Positions 42,417 through 54,472 are shown, counted from the stretch's first letter. The stretch: 64,000 nt of DNA from Lineus longissimus (GCF_910592395.1 NC_088315.1:10978501-11042500); one strand, 5' to 3'. The notes: generated by a model not told the origin, from the sequence alone. Numbers and translations are program-made.

Positions 42417-42933
42417 GGCTTTGTCTTAGAATGGTTTTAGAACTTCGTATAAAATACAATTTCCTCATCAGCCTCCAAATAAGTTACACTATTTGATGCA
42501 TGTAATATCTTTTTGTGAAAAGAAATCAAACAACAATCAGCCAATAGTTGCGATAGGCATTGAATAAAAGCCTAATTATCTTGCAAAAGTCGCCTATTGT
42601 CAAAATCTGGTACCGAGTGCTACATAAGGTGCTGTAGTATTGCAGTCCAAAGTTTTAGTCTTTATTCATTCCTGGTAGAATGGAGAAGAAGCAAATGTCA
42701 AACACTTGACTCATTGTGTTACTGAGCAGGTAAAGTGTTTAGGGATCGGAACCTGATAGTCTCCGGATGGTGATACGTCACCACTATAGGTTAAGTGTGA
42801 TATAACACCGATTACTGAAAGGCCGTTATGTACAGCGAGCATACATAGCCGCGTCGAACTCTGGAAAACATTGATTTTGACGTTAAGATGAATGGTTCGC
42901 TGATGTCTCTGACATTCTGTTCAGCACAGGAGC

Positions 42934-43851
42934 ATGTATACACGGGGTCCCCCGGCAGTACTCATACCACCAAAACCTGTAATAACATACCATCTCAATC
43001 TCGAGTATCTTATAGCAGTATTTTGTGAAAAATCAGGAAATACAAACTATTTGATTTATGAGTATAAGCCTATTACTCATGTGTTTCGAGTGAAATATAA
43101 CGGCTCATTTTCTCACGCCAGCCGAGAGAAACATTTGCCTACTTTGAAAAGTTCCTCTTGATTTTTGATGGTCCTAAAGTCTACATGTATGATTTTGCAA
43201 AGGGTATTGTAAACGGAAGTCTAATTCTGCCTAAAGAGGGGAGGCAGTGTCTCGAAAAAGATGTAAACTACCCTATATCTAACCTGGTTTTAAATTTACG
43301 ATTTGCTGAAAAGGCCTTCATGATGCGCATTTATTTTTCCCGAATTTTTTTTTTGTTTGATTACTATATAGAATCAGGCTCAGAGCCAGTTCTACGGTTA
43401 ACTAATAAAATGCATCTTCACTTCCCTCATGCTGACCGAGTAAATCCAACCTGGTTCGACCACAACTTATTCGCAGTTGGTTTTATATATCAGCGTGAAA
43501 ACTATTTGACTCTGGCTGTATATCATTACAAGGAAGGACAATCATCCGGGTATAGCTTACTTAGGACACACTTAATAAAAGCCTACTCAGGAGGGGCAAA
43601 ATCGTTTGGTATCATATCAAATCCAAACTATGGAGTCAAATTTGTCCTCTTGGAGAAATATCAGAGTGAGCTGATGTTACGCTTTGGGTTTGTCATCGAG
43701 TGTAAAAAAAGCAAGCCTCTGCAAAAGGCCTACATAAGAAAAATTTGCACACACATATGTCTTGAAAAATATGCTGGTAGACTTGTTCACATCAATGAGA
43801 AGGGCCAAATATTGCACATGATTCGTTCAAAACCTTTTAACTCAAACACAA
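42934..43851 (+). pseudogene. Gene A3, 5' part: frameshifted and cut by BEL insertion
   Basis: ATG start kept (same MYTRGPPAVLIPPKPV). One T is missing in the run at about 43,110 (GGCTCATTTTCTCACG), which shifts the frame and stops at 43,161. The rest is open in another frame from 43,158 to the BEL insertion site. The BEL element enters about ten codons before the normal stop, and an artificial 6-codon tail is read from its LTR. Two independent hits, so the gene is dead. Confidence 0.9.
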
Positions 43852-44335
43852 TGTGCGTGACAGCACAATAGAATTTGAAATAAGTGAAGGAAAGACAGGT
43901 GTCTTACAAAATATATATTAAATCCACATATGGATGACAGTGCAAAATGCACTGGGTGTGCACAGAGAGATTGAATGCACTATGCACATGTATGTATTTG
44001 GGAAGGGGTTGGCAATGTTGCTATAAATATACCTTTTTGGAAAGTGAAACCTTTTATATTACAATGAAAATGGAGCAGGGGATTTAGGATTTAAATGTAG
44101 CTATTTGTTATTCTGTACACAAAATGGTTTCACTTATAATTTAGATTATTATTGTAGAATTTGGTGAAATAGAAAAATTATGTCTTGGAAAGATGGTGCC
44201 CAGATTGCATCTGCTCATGCCCAGTGACATGTGCAGAAGCAACTTCCTGGAGGTGTTGTGGCCAAAGCACTAGATGGCAGGACCAAACTTGTGGAGAATT
44301 TTGAGGAGGGAAATATGAATTTTGAGTCAGCAACA
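43852..44335 (-). repeat. BEL 3' LTR
   Basis: 484 bp, TGTGCGTGACAG to GAGTCAGCAACA as read on the plus strand. Preceded on the element strand by a polypurine tract. Confidence 0.92.
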
Positions 44336-44349
44336 TCGCCACCCCCCTG
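44336..44349 (-). promoter_or_regulatory. BEL polypurine tract
   Basis: On the minus strand CAGGGGGGTGGCGA lies immediately before the 3' LTR. This is the expected position of the plus-strand DNA synthesis primer. Confidence 0.7.
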
Positions 44350-45879
44350 ACAGAGTCAAAACATATGTACAACAACATTCCATAACTAGTGGAACGTTTC
44401 GAAACGGACGTGTGACGAAATTCAAACGTGACGTCTTGGCGGGTGCCACGCAGCGAATCAATATGCGCACCAAAGCAAATCAAGCATTTGCAGCTTGGCA
44501 GTTTAGCTTGAACTGAACTAGCACTGACAATATCTAAGACTGACTTCCAAATCCTACTCAAATCAGCAGTGGATGACAAGACTGGTATGTGATACCGAAA
44601 GCAAATATTGTACACAATATGTGTAGCTAGAGCAATTTTGGAGTCATACAATGCTGATGTAAAGAAGACGGAATCAACCAAAGACATTTAGAATGTCTGT
44701 CCTTGGAAAAGGCGATAGACACATGATGAATATCCCAACTTGAATAAGTGATAAGGAATATTCCAATGCCAAGATAATAGAATGTCCATCCTTGAAAAGG
44801 CGAATTTAGACAATTCAAATTTCAGACCTCCGACATTATCAGCCAATGACGTAAGAAGGAGCGATAGAGTCCAAACCGATCACTTGAAACTGACCAGCAC
44901 TGACAATCCGAAGTCTGAACATCACAGAATCCAAAGAGGACAATAGATGTATTTCAAACTAATTTTAGGTGGAATAAGTTGCTAGCAACAAGTAGTAATA
45001 ATTACTTTTTTACCGGTAAATTAAACGAAAAGTGTCCATCTTAGGAAAGATTGTTAGTTCAGACATCAGAAATCAGTGCATAGTAATTTCAGACCATGAA
45101 AAGGCTTCAAACTTGGCATTGTTCAGTCAGTACTTTGCAGTGCATTGTCTTTGGAGTGCATTGTCTTTCACACAAATTTCTGGTCCGGAATCGACACCAG
45201 CGAATCATAAACACAAGCAGAAAAACAGAAATGGCAACAGCTGAGACAAACAGTGCAATATTAGTATAGGTAGACACATTTTGTACCCATTAACAGGCAC
45301 AACTTGAAAAGAAAAGAATGGCGGAATGAGCAAGCCTATGAGATTTGACAATCGGCACCTGAATACGAATGAGTAAGGAACACACTGTCCCTTGAGTTGA
45401 TTTTTGGTGGCAGCGCTATAGCATACCCCACAGAACAGGCCAACAATTGTCAAATCTAACACATGAATGCCAAAGCCATTGAATTTAGCAAGTAGAGATT
45501 AACCCTGTCTGTCTCAGTACCATAACTGCAAACTGCAAGACAAACCACAGCTCTCGGCGCAACACATCCTCGAAACGTCTCGAATCCAAAGATAAGAATA
45601 TGGTCCAGAATAAGAATTGAAACTGTTGTGTAGAGGTTACTAGCACTTCATACACAACTGTTTCAATTCGTTCACAGAATCAGCCATCTAGAGCAGTGTG
45701 TCACTGAGAAAGAGGAATTTTACTTGGGATATCCAAGCAAATAACATATATATATCCATTAACAAATGGATACAGAAATTTAAGTAAATACCCAAATTAT
45801 ATATTTTGAATTAAACAGATTTCTCAGTGACATCCAACTCTAGACAACTAATTTTATCCCACATATCCTGACAAAGTAC
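44350..45879 (-). other. BEL 3' non-coding region
   Basis: 1.5 kb between the end of pol and the polypurine tract. No envelope-like ORF: the longest frames are short and without signal peptide or membrane segments. Contains short internal repeats such as AGAATGTCTGTCCTTGGAAA (~44,690) and AGAATGTCCATCCTTGAAAA (~44,780). Confidence 0.6.
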
Positions 45880-46491
45880 TCAGTCTGAAACGTTTTGCTC
45901 AAGTAGCGCAATCCTCGCAACTGGGCGCACGTAGGTTGCTTTTGGTGTCTTGACCATCACCGAACGGACTTTTCCATCGTTGCCAGGGTAGGTCTCGACG
46001 ACTCTCGCCATCTCCCATGATCCTCGGAGTAGGTTGTTCTCACGGACAATCACCAAGTCGCCTTCAGCCAGGTTTCGTTCCACCTTTAACCATTTCCTTC
46101 GTTCTGTCAGCGTTGGTAGATACTCGCGAAGCCATCTCTTGCAAACGTGATCAGCAATGACCTGCACACGACGCCACCGTCTCCGACTGTTGATTTCTGA
46201 TGGTGAGACGACATCTGGAGGTGAAACGACAACGGCCCGGCCGATCAGGAAATGGTTGGGTGTCAACGCCGTATAGTCTGCTTGATCATCGCTATTATGT
46301 GTAAGCGGTCGGCTATTGATGACCGACTCAACCTCCACGAGTACTGTACGTAGGACGGAGTCTGTGGCGTTCTGCTTCGGAAGGACGGAGTTCATGGCTC
46401 TCTTCACGGACTTGACCAAGCTTTCCCATGCTCCACCCATGTGCGGGCTGGCTGGTGGATTGAAGTGCCATTCCGAAGCCATCTCTTGCAA
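45880..46491 (-). pseudogene. BEL pol C-terminus: integrase end plus DUF5641-like domain
   Basis: 203 codons continuing the integrase in a different frame from the main pol ORF. Contains WHFNPPASPHMGGAWESLVK with the third catalytic residue (Glu), SRPLTHNS, TPNHFLIGR, and a C-terminal RGSWEMARVVETYPG block typical of BEL/Pao (DUF5641). Ends at 45,880. The break from the upstream pol is caused by the duplicated segment 46,474-46,652. Confidence 0.85.
46127..46305. repeat. Source copy of an internal 179-bp duplication in BEL pol
   Basis: Repeated at 46,474-46,652 in the same orientation with one mismatch seen. This copy sits in its normal place within the pol C-terminal domain. Confidence 0.9.
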
Positions 46492-46652
46492 ACGTGATCA
46501 GCAATGACCTGCACACGACGCCACCGTCTCCGACTGTTGATTTCTGATGGTGAGACGACATCTGGAGGTGAAACAACAACGGCCCGGCCGATCAGGAAAT
46601 GGTTGGGTGTCAACGCCGTATAGTCTGCTTGATCATCGCTATTATGTGTAAG
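46474..46652. repeat. Inserted copy of the 179-bp duplication, disrupting integrase
   Basis: The insertion is bounded by a repeated GTGCCATTCC (46,465 and 46,652), giving a 187-base net gain. That is not a multiple of three and so causes the frame change between pol and its C-terminus. Confidence 0.85.
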
Positions 46653-49600
46653 TGCCATTCCACACACAGGGGAGACAGGAACTCTCGGATTTTCGGCTGA
46701 CTCAGGCTATGTAGACATTCTTTGAGTTCGTTGCTAGCCCCTCGGAAATTAGTGCCATTATCGCTGTGGATGCTTCTCGGTTGACCTCGGCGACCAATAA
46801 ATCTTCTTAGACAGAGCAAGAAATCGTCTGTCTCCAGGGTATCGGCTAGTTCTAGATGTACAGCTCTGGTGCTTAAGCAGGTAAATAAGCACCCCCATCG
46901 CTTGACTGTGGATCTTCGTACTTTGGCATACAAAGGTCCGAAATAGTCCAGACCAGTGTGATGGAAGACTCCAGAAGATGCTGACATACGGAACTCCGGA
47001 AGAACTGCCATTCTTGGGACGACCAGCTTGGCACGACGTATTCGACATAGCAGACAGTTGTGGATAGTGATTTTTGCATTGGATCTTCCTCGGACCGGCC
47101 AGTACCTCTCTCTCATAGCTGCAACAAGGTGTTCCCGACCGCAGTGGACGTTTCTTCGATGCACGTCGTCGAAGAGTAGTGACGTGACCACATGATCAGA
47201 GGGCAGGATCAACTGGTGTTTTGTCTCGTCGGGTATGTCAGCTTTTTCCAAACGACCGCCAACTCGAAGACAGTTTGTAGCTTCATCAAGGAATGGAAGT
47301 AACGGCGAAATCTTGCTTTTCCTTTTAAGCCTTCCATACTCTCGCAATTCGTCCATCTCTTCACGAAAACATTCTTGCTGAGCTGCGTGTATCCAATCAA
47401 GTTCTGCATCCCAATATTCCGCGGCAGTGATACTCTCAGAGCGGCATGACTCCACCCCAAGTCGAAGAATCGGGCTTGCAAAGTTTTTTACCGCACGCTT
47501 CAACCAGGCAGTACGTCTAACCAGTCTCACCCATCTACTATCTGTTGTATTGATCATGCCTGTTACATCAACGACCATTGGCGTCTCTCCTTTCTGCCCG
47601 ATGTTGAAGATGGTAGACTTTACTGTTGTAGATTCTGTTTTCCTGATCTCATCGTCGTCCTGTGATTCGTCTGCTTCTCCTTTGAGTTGTGGCAAATTTT
47701 TCTCTTCAAGTTGCAGGAAGAACGGTCCATCTGACCATTGTGCATCTCGACAAAGAGCATCAGCCTTGACACCTCTGGAACAGCAATCAGCTGGATTGAG
47801 CTTGCTGGGTATGTACCACCATTGAGTTGATTTCGTTGTCTCCAGTATCTCGCAGACTCTGTTGGCGACGAACGACTTGAATCGCTTTGTTTCGTTACTG
47901 ATATAGCGGATGACAGTTGTGGAGTCGGTCCAATACCATACTGCGGAGAGATTCAAGTGTAATTCTCTGGAGAGTGTGTTCCCAAGTCGACTGGCCATGA
48001 CAGCACCTTGTAGTTCTAATCTCGGTATTGAGAATGATGGCTTGATAGGTGCCAAACTGGTTTTTGCCGCAAGTAGAGAGCACTCAATCTGGCTGTCGTC
48101 GGGCTCATAGCGTACAAATGCTACAGCTGCAAATCCTAATTCTGACGCGTCGGAGAAGATATGAAGTTGGATATCTGATGCCTCAGGTGTTAGGTACGGA
48201 TGCCATCTCTGTAGTCTAAACTTAGACAGACCAGTGAGTTCATCTAGCCATGTCCTCCATTTCTCTTCAAGTTGTAGATCCAGCGGGGTATCCCAGTCCA
48301 GTCCTGCTCTCCATAATTCTTGGACAAATAGCTTGGCCCGGAAGACAAATGGTGCAAGGAAACCGCAGGGATCAAATATTTGGCTGAAGACGCTGATGAC
48401 TCCTCTCTTTGTCATTACGACGTTCCTTGGCTGAATATCAAAGAAGAAGTAATCCTCGTCGATCTTCCACTTGAGTCCAAGCGGTCGGTGGGTATTCACC
48501 TCTGTGAAACTGAGCTCCTTGATGGTACGTTCAGATTCCTCAATGCTTTCGAGAAACTCTAGGCTATTGGACAACCATTTGCAGATTCTGAAGCCTTCCT
48601 CAGCACATATGTTGGTGACCTCCTGTGCTAGACCAATCGCAACTTGGACTCCATGTATCGATTTTGCCAGGTCATCAACATAGAAGGATTTGAGAACGGT
48701 TTCTGCAGCTTCTTGACTATATTTGTGGATATTGTCCATGGCACATCGCTTCAGTGCATAATTGGCGCATGTCGGACTGTCCTTCGCCCCAAAAATGTGA
48801 ACTCCCATGGAAAATGTGTCTCCTTTCCATAGAAATCGAAGAGCGTCTGCATCATGACTCGGTACTCGTACTTGGTGGAACATTGCCTCTATATCTGCTG
48901 ATATGGCTATTTTGTAGACTCTGAATCGTTGCAATACGCCAAATAAACTATTAAGTAGGTCTGGACCAGTCATCAGAGTGTCATTGAGCGATATTCCCTG
49001 GCAGGTGGCAGCAGCGTCGAAAACCACACGGATTTTCCCAGGCTTATTGACGTTTGTCACCCCGTGGTGGGGGATGTACCATGTCTTTGGTGAGCGATGT
49101 ACGGCCTCCTCCTCTGACAGCTTCCTCGCAAAACATTTACTGACATAGCCCTCGAGTGTTTCTGTGTAGAGACACTTGACATCTTCATCTCGATTCAGTT
49201 TTTTCTCCAAAAGATAGTGTCTTTTACTCGCGATAGACTTATTGTCAGGCAGCGGAGATTCCGAGTCGCGCCAGAGCATGCCAATCTCGTAGTGACCATT
49301 TACCAATCGAGTTGTTTCCTCCAGTATCTGTATCGCCTTTCTGTCTTCAATTGAGAGTGAAGACTCCTCAACATGTCGGACTCCAAATGATTCTGACCGC
49401 CAGAAACGTTCAATCTCTTCCTTTAGTTCAGCGTCCTTGGCGTTGATGATATTGACATTGGCAGATGATGACGTGGCTTGATCGGAGGTTCCAAGCAGAG
49501 TCCAATCAAGTGGGGTCTTGACCGCGATAGGCTGTGTATCCTCTCCTATCCGAGTGTCAAACTGAAGATGTGCTCTAGCAACGTTGATACCGATGAGTAG

Positions 49601-50650
49601 CTTTAATTCGCTTGAGTCGATGTCTGACAAACCAAGACCGTTGAGGTGTTCCCAATCTGCAGATACTCGTTGTGATGGACACTGGAAGTGACTGTCTCCA
49701 ACAACCCATGCTTCTTCTACTCGGATGCTATTCCCATCAGGATCGTTGACTGGTTTCAGCTGCATCGTGACGGTTTGACTCATCTCTGTCGTTTCCGCAT
49801 TGAGTGTCTTTACAGTAAGCTGCTTGGACTTCCCATTCAAACCAAGGTCCTTGGCCAATGACTTGTCGATGATGGTGATCTCACTGGCTGAATCCAAGAA
49901 CGCTACGGTTGGTATCCATCGACCGTTGTTTCCCAATGCATAGACCCTCGCCAGCTGGAAGAATGTACAAGGTCTACTCCCGCATCCAGCATTCATTGAT
50001 CCATTCCGTGCTGTAACCTTTTCATGAAGTAGAGTATGGTGGACCTGACCACATCCCGGCTCCCGGCAAGTGAAGTTTGACGGACATTTTTCGGCTCCAT
50101 GGTTCGGTCGCAAACAGTTCTGACACAGCTTGGCTTCTGCGGTGAATTTGTTTCTCTCTTCTGAATTCTTGTTGAGGAAACGAAAGCATCGATATAACGC
50201 ATGAGACTCTTTGCAAAGCGAACATGCTGGTAACTGCTTCGACGTAGTTTCTTTCTGGTCTTTCTTAAAGGACGGCGCTTCTTTCTTGAAAAATGGCGTT
50301 TCCTTCTTCGGCTTAGCTTTGGTCCCAGTCGACGTGATCTTAGTGTTGAAAGAGACTGCGTCCACATCCTTGGTTGACTTTCCCTTCGGTGCGCTCTTCA
50401 CAGCATACGGGTTATACTCAGCCTCCACGCATTCGGCTAACCAATCCCTCAAGTCCCGTAGTGATGGTTCTCTAGACTGCGATATACGTGAGACATGCTT
50501 GTTCCAGCCTCGGGTACGATCAACAGGAAGCCGCCTAGCAACGCGTATCAGCAGATCTGTTCCCTGCATGTCGGTCACGTAGCCAAGTTGTGTTAGTGTG
50601 ATGACGCAATCACGTATATTTACGTAGAAACTTCGCAAAGCTGTAGAGTT
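46610..50650 (-). pseudogene. BEL gag-pol: zinc knuckles, protease, RT, RNase H, integrase (truncated)
   Basis: About 1,345 codons open after an in-frame TAA (50,653-50,651) that separates it from the gag part. Residue numbers are from 50,638. Paired Cys/His knuckles at 139-204 (CSLCKESHALYRC, CQNCLRPNHGAEKC). Aspartic protease at ~245-260 (FLDSASEITI). RT at ~520-690 with YVDD at 653-656. RNase H at ~825-955 (HIFSDASELGFAAVAF, WYWTDSTTVIRYI). Integrase zinc finger at ~1150-1205 (HCGREH...CLLCRIRRAK), and core with D in GLDYFGP and D in IHSDNGTNF. The frame is lost right after CVEWH, before the third catalytic residue. One stop and one insertion disable it; otherwise it is well preserved. Confidence 0.92.
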
Positions 50651-51790
50651 TTACGACTGTAAAGTTGGACCCATTGTGATCTGGTTCAAGTAGGCGCGCG
50701 CAACATAATTTCGATGACCAAATGTTCTCTTCAATTCCTTCAGCGCATCGGCATAACAGCGCCCACTATAGCAGATTCCCTTTATCATCGCTTTTGCATC
50801 TCCAGCTACGTGTGATTGCAGAAGGTCCATACGGCGAGCGTCGTTGAGTCCTGGTTTTACATGGACCTGCGTGTAAAATTGTTCGACAAATTTTGGCCAT
50901 ATGAGTGGGGATCCATCAAAGACTGGGATTTGTGTTGATGGTAAACCCCTATCGCTCTCGAGCTTGACCAGCGTCTCCAACATCTGCTCCTCGGGTCTCA
51001 ATTTGGAGGAAGTGCCCTGGTGCAACATCGTTTCCTGCCCCGGAATCAACTCATCTATCCAGGCGTCGATAGTGGCTGGCGGTTTCCATAGCTTGGGCCT
51101 AAAATCCACTGGCAGAGCGTCTGGATTCAAACGGAACGGGCTACGAGTTGTGACTACTGGAATAGCAGCGGCTTGATGTTGTAAGGCTGGCGCTGCAGCA
51201 ACTGACGTCTTGGCAACCTTCCTGTCATCATCTGTTGTCAGGACCTCGATCTTTGGTTGGAGTTGTTGGGCGTCTGGCTTTTTCACACGAGTATGGGGAC
51301 CCTTGGAGTGAGACGACAACCAGGCTTGGACATGCTCATGCTTGGATTTCGACTGGTGGACCTCCGCACGGAGCTTCGACAGGCCATCGTTACCAAAATG
51401 GAGTTTCTTCTTGCAATCATCCTGTATATCGTCAACATCCCCATCAGCTTGCTCCTCTGAAAACGAGCTCTCGGTGATTGTCTTTGATTGCGGCAACGCG
51501 ATCTGGGCTACTAATTTCTGCAATATTTGATCAGCCTGCTCCGACCTGCCGCGCATCCATGAATCAGCTAGGTCAATGTCGTCTGGTTCGGTCAACGCCG
51601 ACTTAAAATAGTCATTTGTTTCTATCAGGTTCAGTAACAAGGCTGAGACGGATTCGTGAGAATCTCTGAGAGTGGCTCGGGATCTGTTGCCAACGATTGC
51701 CTTCTGCGCCTTGTTGCACGCCTTGGTTAGCAGACTCGCATTGGACGTCCTGACCTTTTTAATTCCCAGCACCGCAGCATGCTCAGGCAT
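50651..51790 (-). CDS. BEL gag N-terminal ORF
   Basis: 379 codons from the ATG of MPEHAAVLGIKKVR. Includes DSWMRGRSEQADQILQKLV, a charged middle region, and the conserved gag block near the end: IPVFDGSPLIWPKFVEQF and DLLQSHVAGDAKAMIKGI, as in BEL/Pao capsid proteins. It ends at TAA 50,653-50,651 in the same frame as the downstream zinc-knuckle/pol ORF. The TAA is either a disabling mutation or, less likely, a readthrough signal between gag and pol. BEL/Pao elements normally encode gag-pol as one frame. Confidence 0.85.
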   Translation of the reverse strand: MPEHAAVLGIKKVRTSNASLLTKACNKAQKAIVGNRSRATLRDSHESVSALLLNLIETNDYFKSALTEPDDIDLADSWMRGRSEQADQILQKLVAQIALPQSKTITESSFSEEQADGDVDDIQDDCKKKLHFGNDGLSKLRAEVHQSKSKHEHVQAWLSSHSKGPHTRVKKPDAQQLQPKIEVLTTDDDRKVAKTSVAAAPALQHQAAAIPVVTTRSPFRLNPDALPVDFRPKLWKPPATIDAWIDELIPGQETMLHQGTSSKLRPEEQMLETLVKLESDRGLPSTQIPVFDGSPLIWPKFVEQFYTQVHVKPGLNDARRMDLLQSHVAGDAKAMIKGICYSGRCYADALKELKRTFGHRNYVARAYLNQITMGPTLQS

Positions 51791-51902
51791 GACGGATGGC
51801 GGAGCGGCGCCGAGAATGAGAATGCAATCTGGGACCGGGGTTTGTAAATAATTTAGAAATTGGAAATACTAGGATAAACACGTGACATTTTGTGTACTTA
51901 AT

Positions 51903-52386
51903 TGTGCATGACAGCACAATAGAATTTGAAATAAGTGAAGGAAAGACAGGTGTCTTACAAAATATATATTAAATCCACATATGGATGACAGTGCAAAATG
52001 CACTGGGTGTGCACAGAGAGATTGAATGCACTATGCACATGTATGTATTTGGGAAGGGGTTGGCAATGTTGCTATAAATATACCTTTATGGAAAGTGAAA
52101 CCTTTTATATTACAATGAAAATGGAGCAGGGGATTTAGGGTTTAAATGTAGCTATTTGTTATTCTGTACACAAAATGGTTTCACTTATAATTTAGATTAT
52201 TATTGTAGAATTTGGTGAAATAAAAAAAATTTGTCTTGGAAAGATGGTGCCCAGATTGCATCTGCTCATGCCCAGTGACATGTGCAGAAGCAACTTCCTG
52301 GAGGTGTTGTGGCCAAAGCACTAGATGGCAGGACCAAACTTGTGGAGAATTTTGAGGAGGGAAATATGAATTTTGAGTCAGCAACA
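51903..52386 (-). repeat. BEL 5' LTR
   Basis: 484 bp, starts TGTGCATGACAG on the plus strand. This is the promoter-bearing LTR of the minus-strand element. The ~110 bases between it and the gag ATG hold the leader; no clear tRNA-complementary primer site was identified. Confidence 0.92.
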
Positions 52387-52391
52387 CACAA

Positions 52392-52423
52392 AGTATGTGG
52401 TTAGATATACAAGAGCAGACTGA
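52392..52423 (+). pseudogene. Gene A3, 3' end (last codons after BEL)
   Basis: AAGTATGTGGTTAGATATAC to TGA equals the last codons of A1 (KYVVRYTRAD). It resumes A3 on the far side of the BEL element and confirms the insertion site inside the gene. Confidence 0.9.
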
Positions 52424-53456
52424 ACAAGAAAACTTTGAGACATTGGCCCTCATAACCTGTCCACTGTAATGTATTTTTCAGTACGCATCAATTACTTTCA
52501 CCTACCACCTGGTGGTTTTCCGAGTTTCGTTTGAAGACGTCGAACTAATGTCCCAGATCTTTGGGAGCTGGTATTACCTGCCCCTGCCCCTGCTGAGCGA
52601 CGACTGGTGTTGGCAATGACTGGTTTAGTAGGAAAGCCAATTATGCCATTCAGATCAGCTAACATATATTCACCATTATTTTGATAGAACTGGCTTCCTA
52701 AGATCTCGATTAAAGGATGACAACGTTAAAACACTTAAAGTGCTATTTAAGACTTTTTAACTGATGTTGGATGTAGCTTTTGAACGAAAAATGTTGGTAT
52801 TTGTGCTTTGATTCCTCTCATTCGTCTGACTTCTTTTGTTCAAACACTGAAGCAGGGGATGTAACATCTTGCCAGTTTAAAAATCTCAAAATATACACTC
52901 CTTGGATGTCTTGGAAAACACTAACCACAATAAGGTAAATGTCAAATTGATGAACGGTTAATACGATGGCTCAGTTGAAAGAGGTAGTCTTCAGTTTGAA
53001 GCTGGATAATCTCGGAATGAAGCGGTCAGATACTAGTCAAAAGTCTGACATTATAAACTAGGTCATTCACCTAATATGTCTTTTCCACATTTGCTTTGTT
53101 TTACGACCGTGATAGACTACCTTTATAAACCTTATACTGGGTCGTAGCTAGAGGGGCTTGGCGCGAGAGGGAGGGCAAATGTCCCTCCAAAGAGTTACAA
53201 AACACGTCTTTTTTATGCATGTTTTTGGTTGATTTTCAAACTGGTGGAGCATAAAGAGGTGTTCCCCCCATGACAAAAAATAGCTGGCTTATGACCGGCA
53301 ATACTACCAGTAACAATGAATATTAAAATCTTCGTCAAAGATAACGGTATCACACTAATGAAAGTTTTCCAAGAAAGCAAATATTAGCTCTGGAATATTT
53401 AATAGTTCTATCACTCACTTATTAAGGGTAATCGAAATCTACGGTAGAGACGCAGA
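52424..53456. other. A3-B3 intergenic region, non-coding
   Basis: Counterpart of 2,320-3,374, more diverged over its last 400 bp. No gene. Confidence 0.5.
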
Positions 53457-54464
53457 ATGAGAGCGAGGTTTCTACCACCTGTGATATTAAAAATCGGCAA
53501 CCATGATTGGTTGCTTTATAATTACGTGACTGGCGCCATTGTTGTAGTCACCGACGTCCGTGGTAAACAGGATTACAATGTGTGCATGTTTTGTCTGAAT
53601 TCAAAGCAAGGTATATTCGTTCTCAGCCATAGGACAATCCTTCATGTAAATAAATTAGTGTGCACTAAACTGTATCTAGCTAGCTTTGCACTGGTCTATG
53701 ATGGATACATCGTCGTAAGTTGCTGGGAAAAGCAAAATTATCTGACATTTAATCTCTTTGACGTCAGGCTTGGCATCTGCACGTGGAAACTAGTCATACC
53801 GGAAACGGACCCGTGCGTAAGCGGGGTGTATGTGACGAGGTTAAATATTTTGCTCCGACACGGGACATTAGTCATTGATTGCAAGCGATACGGCCAGTCT
53901 GTCATAAGGATGTATTCATTTAATTTGAATGATAGCGCCTTTATTTGACCTTCGTCTAGCGCTATAGAAATAAAGGCCCCACTGTCTACTTACAACAGAT
54001 TTTTCCTTGGAGAAGACTTTGTGTACTTTATTATTGGTGAAAAAGAAGAGAACGGTTATTCAGGATTGTATTTATACTGGTATAGAAGAAGCAAACATTT
54101 TACTCTCCCAGGCTCCAGCACCGAATTTAGTTCCATTATCAACTTTCCACATCTCCAGTTCATATCTTTAATCTGTAGGTTTTGGGAATCAGACCGCCTT
54201 ATAATTGTAGCTGCGGCTTTTACAAAGAATAAAGAGCAAACGATGACAGCATTCTTTGGATTTAGAATAAGCTGCGTCCGGAGCTGCGTCGATACAACTT
54301 TAGCCATTGAACATGTTGACATTGCTTTGAGATACCAGATTTCCAGAAGCACGTTTAAGGACTTCATCCAAATGTTAGATGGCACACTCTATCATATTGT
54401 AAGGGTTTCCAAGTCGACAAAAAGGTATTGGAAACACGTGAATATATTCGCAACAAGCGGCTGA
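53457..54464 (+). pseudogene. Gene B3: diverged copy of gene B with a nonsense codon
   Basis: Aligned over the full length of B1. TGA at 53,946-53,948 replaces the AGA codon after NLNDSAFI, and the frame is open again to the normal C-terminus. Many amino-acid differences from B1 (roughly one in eight by eye), much more than between B1 and B2, yet no frameshift. The last blade (DFIQMLDGTLYHIVRVSKST) is conserved. It may have been functional until the single stop arose. Confidence 0.85.
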
Positions 54465-54472
54465 TCATTCGG

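Larger units (their letters stand above)
43847..52391 (-). mobile_element. BEL/Pao LTR retrotransposon, full length, 8.5 kb, minus strand
   Basis: LTRs at 43,852-44,335 and 51,903-52,386 (484 bp each, TG...CA, about six differences). A 5-bp target-site duplication CACAA lies at 43,847-43,851 and 52,387-52,391. Single gag-pol region on the minus strand with zinc knuckles, protease, RT, RNase H, integrase and a DUF5641-type end, in the order used by BEL/Pao. Low LTR divergence suggests a fairly recent insertion. The coding region has one in-frame stop and one 187-bp duplication insertion. The primer binding site was not identified. Confidence 0.92.

Noticed and set aside
44178-45462. Possible envelope gene downstream of BEL pol
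   Set aside because: Only short frames, partly inside the LTR; no signal peptide, fusion-like or membrane segment.
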